Below, piece by piece: positions 13,446 through 17,337 of a stretch of DNA of 17,337 nucleotides. The position numbers were made by a program, and so were the translations under genes. The DNA lies in assembly GCA_016293225.1 (NCBI GenBank), contig JAEDEQ010000042.1:1-17337 (forward strand), given 5' to 3'. The DNA comes from Clostridiaceae bacterium (GTDB taxonomy: Bacteria; Bacillota; Clostridia; Oscillospirales; Acutalibacteraceae). A model generated the notes under the pieces. That model was not told the origin of the DNA. It did not search any database and was given only the letters and a program-made list of their open reading frames with translations. Each line of letters begins with the position of its first letter. Position 1 is the stretch's first letter.

Positions 13446-15200
13446 TTGTATCAGGTGCTTTACAGAAAATACCGCCCGAAGGTGTTCTCCGACGTTGTCG
13501 GCCAGGATCACATCACCAAAACGCTGCAAAGCGAAATTGAAAAGGGCAAGCTCTCCCATGCCTATCTTTTCACAGGCTCAAGGGGAACGGGCAAAACCAC
13601 CTGCGCAAAAATCCTTTCAAAGGCGGTCAACTGCCTGCACCCCGACCATGGCAATCCCTGCAACGAATGCGAAATTTGCAGGGGTATCGACTCCGGCGCT
13701 GTGCTTGACGTTGTTGAAATTGACGCCGCAAGCAACAACGGCGTTGACAATATCCGCGATATCAGGGACGAATCCGGCTTTGCGCCCGTCAACTGTAAGT
13801 TCCGCGTCTATATCATTGACGAGGTTCATATGCTCTCCATCGGCGCGTTCAACGCTTTGCTCAAAACTCTTGAAGAGCCGCCCGCGCACGTCATGTTCAT
13901 TCTTGCAACGACCGAAGTCCATAAGCTTCCCGTCACCATTCTTTCGCGCTGCCAGCGCTTTGACTTCAGGCGCGTCGGGCCGCAGGACATGATAAGGCGA
14001 ATGAACTTTATTGCCGAAAAGGAGAATTTTACCCTTGACGAGGACGCGGCAGTACTCATTGCGCGCCTTGCGGACGGCGGAATGAGAGACGCGCTCTCCA
14101 CCCTCGATCAGTGCATTTCAAACACCGCCCACGTCACAAGCGAAACGGTCTGCGCCGTTGCCGGCATTGCCGGCAGGGATCACCTTTTTGAAATTGCGCA
14201 GGACATTGCAAACCACGATTCCGCTTCCGCAATCGGAAGACTCAGCGAGCTTTATGCCGCTTCATGCGATATGGAGCGCCTTTGCGCCGATCTGATAATG
14301 CACTTTCGCAACCTCATGATTGCCAAAACGGTGCATAACGCCGAAAATATCCTCGTCTGCACAAAGGACGAGCTTGAAAGCTACAAAAAGCAGAGCGCTC
14401 TCTTTACCCTCGAGGGCATACTTTATTCGATAGATCTGCTTCAGTCCGCCGCGGCCGACCTCAAGCGTTCGGTCAACAGGCGCGTTGAAATGGAAATGAC
14501 TCTTATCCGCCTTTCCTCTCCAACGCTTGACAGCAGCAACGAGGCGCTTCTCAGGCGTATTGCCGCGTTGGAACTTGCGCTCAGAAACGGCAGCCTTTCC
14601 GCCCGACCCGAGCAGAGCGCAAAGGAAGAACCGGCCAAGGAAACGCCGCAGGTGCCGGCCGAGGAAAGCAGAGCAGCAGACGAAGCCTTGCCGCAGGAAA
14701 GCTTTTTTGCACCTCCGCCGTTTTTTGAGGACGAAAAACCGGCAGGCAAAAAGGAACCGGGACATGCCACATGGGAAACTCCGATATCGGTGCCCGAAAC
14801 GCCTAAAGCGGAAAAATCCGCAAGAGGAACCGGAATGGAGCAAAACTCCGGCGGCGAAGCGCAGCTCATTCCGTTTTCCGATTGGGAGCAGGTGCTTTCC
14901 GAGCTTACGCAGCTTAATCAGCCGCTCTGGGGCATACTCATCGGCTCGACTGCGTTCATAAGCGGCGAGTTTGTTCTTATTAAAAGCGAAAACCCCACCT
15001 TTGCCTCGTTCATAAAGGTCGGAACCAACGGCCGCGACGTTAAGGAGGCAATTTTCCGCGTCACGGGTAAGAGATACAGACTCGGAATATACAATCCCGT
15101 TTCTCCGGCGCAGAAAAATTCCGGAGAAAGGCCGAAGGATCCGCTTCAGGATCTTGTCAGAAAAGCAAAAGACTTCGGAATCAGCGTCAGCGTTGATTAA
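13446..15200 (+). CDS. dnaX: DNA polymerase III subunits gamma and tau
   Basis: The clamp-loader ATPase subunit of the replicative polymerase. Of 584 residues, 1-370 are the conserved AAA+ part: Walker A GSRGTGKT (44-51), the zinc site C63, C72, C75 and C78, Walker B VYIIDE (121-126), sensor 1 FILATTEVHKLP and the SRC motif with the arginine finger at 167-169. A charged, proline-rich linker follows (about 385-470). The C-terminal part corresponds to tau, which contacts the polymerase. The start is a TTG at 13446 with GGGGGTG upstream, giving the usual MYQVLYRKYRP N-terminus. I found no convincing frameshift signal that would produce gamma. It opens the block dnaX-ybaB-recR and lies 37 bp after the SRP RNA tail. 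Confidence 0.97.
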   Translation: MYQVLYRKYRPKVFSDVVGQDHITKTLQSEIEKGKLSHAYLFTGSRGTGKTTCAKILSKAVNCLHPDHGNPCNECEICRGIDSGAVLDVVEIDAASNNGVDNIRDIRDESGFAPVNCKFRVYIIDEVHMLSIGAFNALLKTLEEPPAHVMFILATTEVHKLPVTILSRCQRFDFRRVGPQDMIRRMNFIAEKENFTLDEDAAVLIARLADGGMRDALSTLDQCISNTAHVTSETVCAVAGIAGRDHLFEIAQDIANHDSASAIGRLSELYAASCDMERLCADLIMHFRNLMIAKTVHNAENILVCTKDELESYKKQSALFTLEGILYSIDLLQSAAADLKRSVNRRVEMEMTLIRLSSPTLDSSNEALLRRIAALELALRNGSLSARPEQSAKEEPAKETPQVPAEESRAADEALPQESFFAPPPFFEDEKPAGKKEPGHATWETPISVPETPKAEKSARGTGMEQNSGGEAQLIPFSDWEQVLSELTQLNQPLWGILIGSTAFISGEFVLIKSENPTFASFIKVGTNGRDVKEAIFRVTGKRYRLGIYNPVSPAQKNSGERPKDPLQDLVRKAKDFGISVSVD

Positions 15201-15245
15201 ATCGACAGAGTATTTTAAATAATAATTATAAAGGAGCTGTTCAAA

Positions 15246-15578
15246 ATGAAAGCAAGAATTCCCGGAATGCAGGGCGGCGGCCAGATGAACATGATGAAAA
15301 AGATTCAGGAAATGCAGTCTCAGCTTGAGGCAAAGCAGGCGGAGATTGAGCAGACCGAGTTTTCCGCTTCCGCAGGCGGCGGAGCGGTTGAGGTTGTTGT
15401 TACCGGCGCACACGAGATCAGAAAGATTGACCTTAAGCCCGACGTTGTTGACCCGGAGGACATTGAAATGCTGTCCGACCTTATCATTGCGGCGGCAAAC
15501 GAAGCGATGAGAAAAGCCGACGACGCAATGGAGCAGGCGATGGGCGCGCTCAAGGGCGGTCTGAATCTTCCGTTCTGA
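15246..15578 (+). CDS. ybaB: YbaB/EbfC family nucleoid-associated protein
   Basis: A 110-residue DNA-binding protein of the YbaB/EbfC family, found as a dimer and often between dnaX and recR, as here. The typical blocks are visible: a helical N-terminus with MNMMKKIQEMQSQLE, the beta-sheet part with VEVVVTGAHEIRKIDLKPDVV, and a C-terminal helix with LSDLIIAAANEAMRKADDAM. The N-terminus is rich in glycine and methionine. The ATG at 15246 has AAAGGAG upstream. Its stop codon overlaps the recR start codon (TGATG), so the two are translationally coupled. The cellular role is still vague; nucleoid or repair functions are discussed for the family. Confidence 0.95.
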   Translation: MKARIPGMQGGGQMNMMKKIQEMQSQLEAKQAEIEQTEFSASAGGGAVEVVVTGAHEIRKIDLKPDVVDPEDIEMLSDLIIAAANEAMRKADDAMEQAMGALKGGLNLPF

Positions 15579-16180
15579 TGGCGGATTACAAGGTTGCCTC
15601 GCTTGCGAGACTTATCGAGCAGTTTGAGCGTCTCCCCGGAATTGGTCACAAGAGCGCGCAGAGGCTTGCGTTCCACGTTCTTTCAATGACGGACGAGCAG
15701 GCCGAAAGCTTTGCGCAGAATATTCTTGACGCTCACAAAAAAATCAAAAAGTGTTCGCGCTGCTGCAATCTCTCCGAGGAGGAGCTTTGCCCCGTTTGCA
15801 AGAATCCCTCTCGTGATGAAAGCGTTATCTGCGTTGTTGAAGACCCGAGAGACGTTATGGCGTTTGAGCGCACACATGAATATGACGGAACCTACCATGT
15901 TCTCCACGGCGTAATTTCGCCGATGAACGGAGTCGGTCCCGAGGATATCACAATCAAAGAGCTGCTTGCCCGCCTTTCGGACGGCAGGGTCAGGGAAGTC
16001 ATTATGGCAACCAATCCTACTGTTGAGGGCGAAGCGACGGCGATGTATATTTCGCGCCTGCTCAAGCCGATGGGCGTCACGGTAACGCGCCTTGCTTACG
16101 GCGTTCCTGTCGGCGCAGACCTTGAGTACGCCGATGAGGTGACCCTCACACGCGCGCTTGAGGGAAGACGCAAGCTTTAA
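15578..16180 (+). CDS. recR: Recombination mediator protein RecR
   Basis: RecR works with RecO (and RecF) to load RecA on gapped single-stranded DNA. The 200-residue protein is of normal length. A helix-hairpin-helix (GIGHKSAQRLAFH, residues 21-33) is followed by the zinc site C59, C62, C71 and C74 and by the Toprim domain starting near VICVVEDPRDVMAFE. Conserved Toprim sequence HGVISPMNGVGPEDI follows, and later TNPTVEGEATAMYI. The ATG at 15578 overlaps the ybaB stop codon. There is no strong ribosome-binding site, which fits translational coupling. Confidence 0.97.
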   Translation: MADYKVASLARLIEQFERLPGIGHKSAQRLAFHVLSMTDEQAESFAQNILDAHKKIKKCSRCCNLSEEELCPVCKNPSRDESVICVVEDPRDVMAFERTHEYDGTYHVLHGVISPMNGVGPEDITIKELLARLSDGRVREVIMATNPTVEGEATAMYISRLLKPMGVTVTRLAYGVPVGADLEYADEVTLTRALEGRRKL

Positions 16181-16211
16181 AAAAGTTTGAAAAAAGAAAG
16201 AGGTGATCTTT

Positions 16212-16676
16212 GTGGCAAAAGGCAACGACATTCCGAAGGTTGCGCAAAACAAAAAAGCATATCACGATTATTTCGTGCTGGAGACCTATGAAGCCGGAAT
16301 AGAGCTTTTCGGCACAGAGGTCAAGTCAATAAGAAAGGGAAAGGTCAACCTCAAGGACGCATGGTGCAGCATTGAGAACGGCGAAATTTTCGTTAACGGA
16401 ATGCACATCAGCCCCTATGAGCACGGCAACATTTTCAACCGCGATCCGATGAGGGTCAAAAGGCTGCTCATGCACAAGCGAGAGATCAACCGCCTTTTCG
16501 GTGTAACAAAGCAGCAGGGACTGACTCTCATTCCTCTTTCGGTATATTTCCTCAACGGCAGAGCAAAGCTTGAGATAGGCCTTTGCAAAGGTAAAAAGAA
16601 CTATGACAAGCGTGAAACTGCCGCAAAGCGTGACGCAAAACGAGACATTGAACGAGAGATGCGTTCGCGTGGCTGA
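16212..16676 (+). CDS. smpB: SsrA-binding protein SmpB
   Basis: SmpB binds tmRNA and brings it to stalled ribosomes. The protein of 154 residues has the OB-fold core with VAQNKKAYHDYFVLETYEAG, GTEVKSIRKGKVNLKD, HISPYEHGN and KLEIGLCKGKKNYDKR, and the basic C-terminal tail (AAKRDAKRDIEREMRSR) that enters the mRNA channel. I chose the GTG at 16212 because the near-perfect GAGGTGAT lies 5 nt before it and gives the usual MAKG start. A GTG at 16203 is inside that site. The partner gene ssrA follows within 110 bp under its own promoter. SmpB starts 31 bp after recR and probably belongs to the same transcript. Confidence 0.96.
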   Translation: MAKGNDIPKVAQNKKAYHDYFVLETYEAGIELFGTEVKSIRKGKVNLKDAWCSIENGEIFVNGMHISPYEHGNIFNRDPMRVKRLLMHKREINRLFGVTKQQGLTLIPLSVYFLNGRAKLEIGLCKGKKNYDKRETAAKRDAKRDIEREMRSRG

Positions 16677-16693
16677 ACTCCCACAATCTTCCA

Positions 16694-16722
16694 TTGACAA
16701 AGCGTACACAAGGTGTTAGAAT
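16694..16722 (+). promoter_or_regulatory. Promoter of the tmRNA gene
   Basis: A perfect TTGACA (16694-16699) and TAGAAT (16717-16722) are 17 bp apart. The start would fall near 16729, leaving a leader of about 50 nt that is removed at the mature 5' end (16782). The leader holds a perfect 12-bp palindrome, AGGCTCGAGCCT (16744-16755). Confidence 0.85.
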
Positions 16723-16781
16723 GTCAGAGGTTGTTTGATATAAAGGCTCGAGCCTAAAAGTCAACATTAATAATTTTACAT

Positions 16782-17128
16782 GGGGATGAAAGGATTTCGA
16801 CGGGGACTCTGAACTCTGATAAGCGGGTAGTGCTTGTGTAATCACTTTAAACTGCACAAATTTAAAAATAAACGACAATACTACAGTATTGAAGGCTGCT
16901 TAACGCAGCCCGTCTGAGCTTCGAGTACTGCGGCGGAGCATCAGGCGTCACTCAGCAGTGAACGTGAACGGCCGAGCGCCTCGTAGGCCGTCATGAAACA
17001 GGGGCTACCAAGGGCTGAAGCCTGTTGTTCGGCGTCAGTCTGAGGGAATTTTAAAAGAGCAACTCCACCCGGAGAAAGTCAGACGGATGAATTTTCGGAC
17101 GCGGTTTCGATTACCGCCATCTCCACCA
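16782..17128 (+). ncRNA. ssrA: Transfer-messenger RNA
   Basis: tmRNA rescues stalled ribosomes and adds a degradation tag. The 347-nt RNA starts GGGGATGAAAGGATTTCGACG and ends in a T-arm (17101-17117), CATCTCC and a genome-encoded ACCA. GGGGATG pairs with CATCTCC and includes the G3-U70 wobble that marks it for alanyl-tRNA synthetase. The tag frame follows TAAAC: GAC AAT ACT ACA GTA TTG AAG GCT GCT TAA (16874-16903), giving (A)DNTTVLKAA with the first alanine not encoded. The stop codon lies in the loop of the GGCTGC/GCAGCC hairpin, as usual. The resume codon is placed by analogy, and a start one codon earlier is possible. The ending KAA instead of the common LAA or VAA is unusual. Confidence 0.95.
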
Positions 17129-17166
17129 AAAGCAGACAATCCGAAGCTATTGCCAAACGGTAACAG
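17106..17166 (+). repeat. 61-bp direct repeat, copy 1 (tmRNA 3' end): candidate attachment site
   Basis: It covers the last 23 nt of ssrA (T-loop to CCA) and 38 bp beyond, including most of the terminator stem-loop. The second copy at 17277-17337 differs only at one base (C at 17137, T at 17308). tmRNA genes are well-known integration sites for phages and islands, and such duplications of the 3' end mark element borders. Confidence 0.7.
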
Positions 17167-17183
17167 GTTCGGGTTGTTTTCTT
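17141..17183 (+). terminator. Terminator of the tmRNA gene
   Basis: CCGAA (17141-17145) pairs with TTCGG (17168-17172), with inner pairs CT/AG and TTGCC/GGTAA around an AAAC loop. GTTGTTTTCTT follows. The left arm and the loop are part of the duplicated 61-bp segment. Confidence 0.75.
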
Positions 17184-17187
17184 ATAA

Positions 17188-17204
17188 GCGGTAATCGAAA
17201 CCGC
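17188..17204 (-). repeat. 17-bp inverted copy of the tmRNA T-arm
   Basis: GCGGTAATCGAAACCGC is the exact reverse complement of the T-arm at 17101-17117. It lies between the two direct repeats. Confidence 0.75.
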
Positions 17205-17207
17205 AAA

Positions 17208-17235
17208 GTCCATCTTTTGCGTCAGCAAAAGGGAC
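17208..17235. other. Hairpin between the direct repeats
   Basis: CTTTTGC (17214-17220) pairs with GCAAAAG (17225-17231) around GTCA, and outer GTCC pairs with GGAC (17232-17235). No T-tract follows. It is the only other structure seen in the 110 bp between the repeat copies. Confidence 0.5.
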
Positions 17236-17276
17236 ATAAAATGCGAAAGGCTGCGAAGCAGCGAACGAAGCGAAGC

Positions 17277-17337
17277 TTCGATTACCGCCATCTCCACCAA
17301 AAGCAGATAATCCGAAGCTATTGCCAAACGGTAACAG
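17277..17337 (+). repeat. 61-bp direct repeat, copy 2: candidate second attachment site
   Basis: Sixty of 61 bases match copy 1. It is preceded by unrelated sequence (GCGAAGCTTCG, itself containing a small palindrome), so the homology starts at the T-loop. It runs to the last base of the window, so its true right end is unknown and the match may be longer. Confidence 0.7.

Noticed and set aside
14747..14753. Possible frameshift site CAAAAAG in dnaX
   Set aside because: The frame is GGC AAA AAG, so the heptamer is not A AAA AAG. I see no stimulatory upstream site or convincing hairpin.
14262..15413. Minus-strand open frame of 383 codons opposite dnaX and ybaB
   Set aside because: It lies antisense to two certain genes, has no recognisable motif and follows from GC-rich third positions of the real frame.
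17079..17327. Minus-strand open frame of 82 codons with an internal repeat
   Set aside because: It is antisense to the tmRNA 3' end and its duplicate. The protein repeat only mirrors the DNA repeat, and there is no ribosome-binding site.

Overview
The window looks like a chromosomal segment of an anaerobic, fermentative Firmicute, most likely a clostridium of the Oscillospiraceae/Ruminococcaceae type. The reasons are the order SRP RNA-dnaX-ybaB-recR, the Rex regulator, an electron-bifurcating NfnAB transhydrogenase, AdhE-type ethanol enzymes, strong AGGAGG ribosome-binding sites, TTG and GTG starts, and mixed GC. The species cannot be named from sequence reading alone.

Left part (1-6000, all minus strand): a redox and ethanol block. 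In transcription order it holds an iron-dependent alcohol dehydrogenase (4677-5894), nfnA and nfnB (3503-4351, 2099-3487), rex (1432-2064) and the N-terminal part of adhE (1-1285, running off the window). NfnAB links NADH, NADPH and ferredoxin pools, Rex senses NADH/NAD+, and AdhE/ADH dispose of NADH as ethanol. A strong Rex-type operator (12 of 14 defined positions) overlaps the ribosome-binding site of the alcohol dehydrogenase, so rex probably controls this neighbour. The 325-bp gap between ADH and nfnA is packed with hairpins.

Middle (6000-10700, minus strand): a YfcE-type phosphodiesterase and a LysR regulator form one operon with a good promoter. Upstream lie two tandem paralogues (464 and 478 aa), each with an XRE-like helix-turn-helix and a roughly 400-residue C-terminal region that I do not recognise. 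They have a TTGACA promoter.

10700-13150 (plus strand): a 543-bp gene-free stretch carries a promoter, a folded RNA of about 185 nt and a very strong terminator, that is, a candidate small RNA gene. UCGGA occurs four times in it, and a fifth time in the ribosome-binding region of the next gene, which encodes a secreted alpha/beta-hydrolase of 614 aa with its own promoter. This pair is the best candidate for something undescribed.

Right part (13150-17337, plus strand): housekeeping genes: SRP RNA, dnaX, ybaB, recR, smpB and ssrA (tmRNA). SmpB and tmRNA are partners in trans-translation. The 3' end of ssrA plus part of its terminator is repeated as a 61-bp near-perfect direct repeat ending exactly at the window edge, with a 17-bp inverted T-arm copy between. 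This is the signature of a site used, or once used, for integration of a mobile element.
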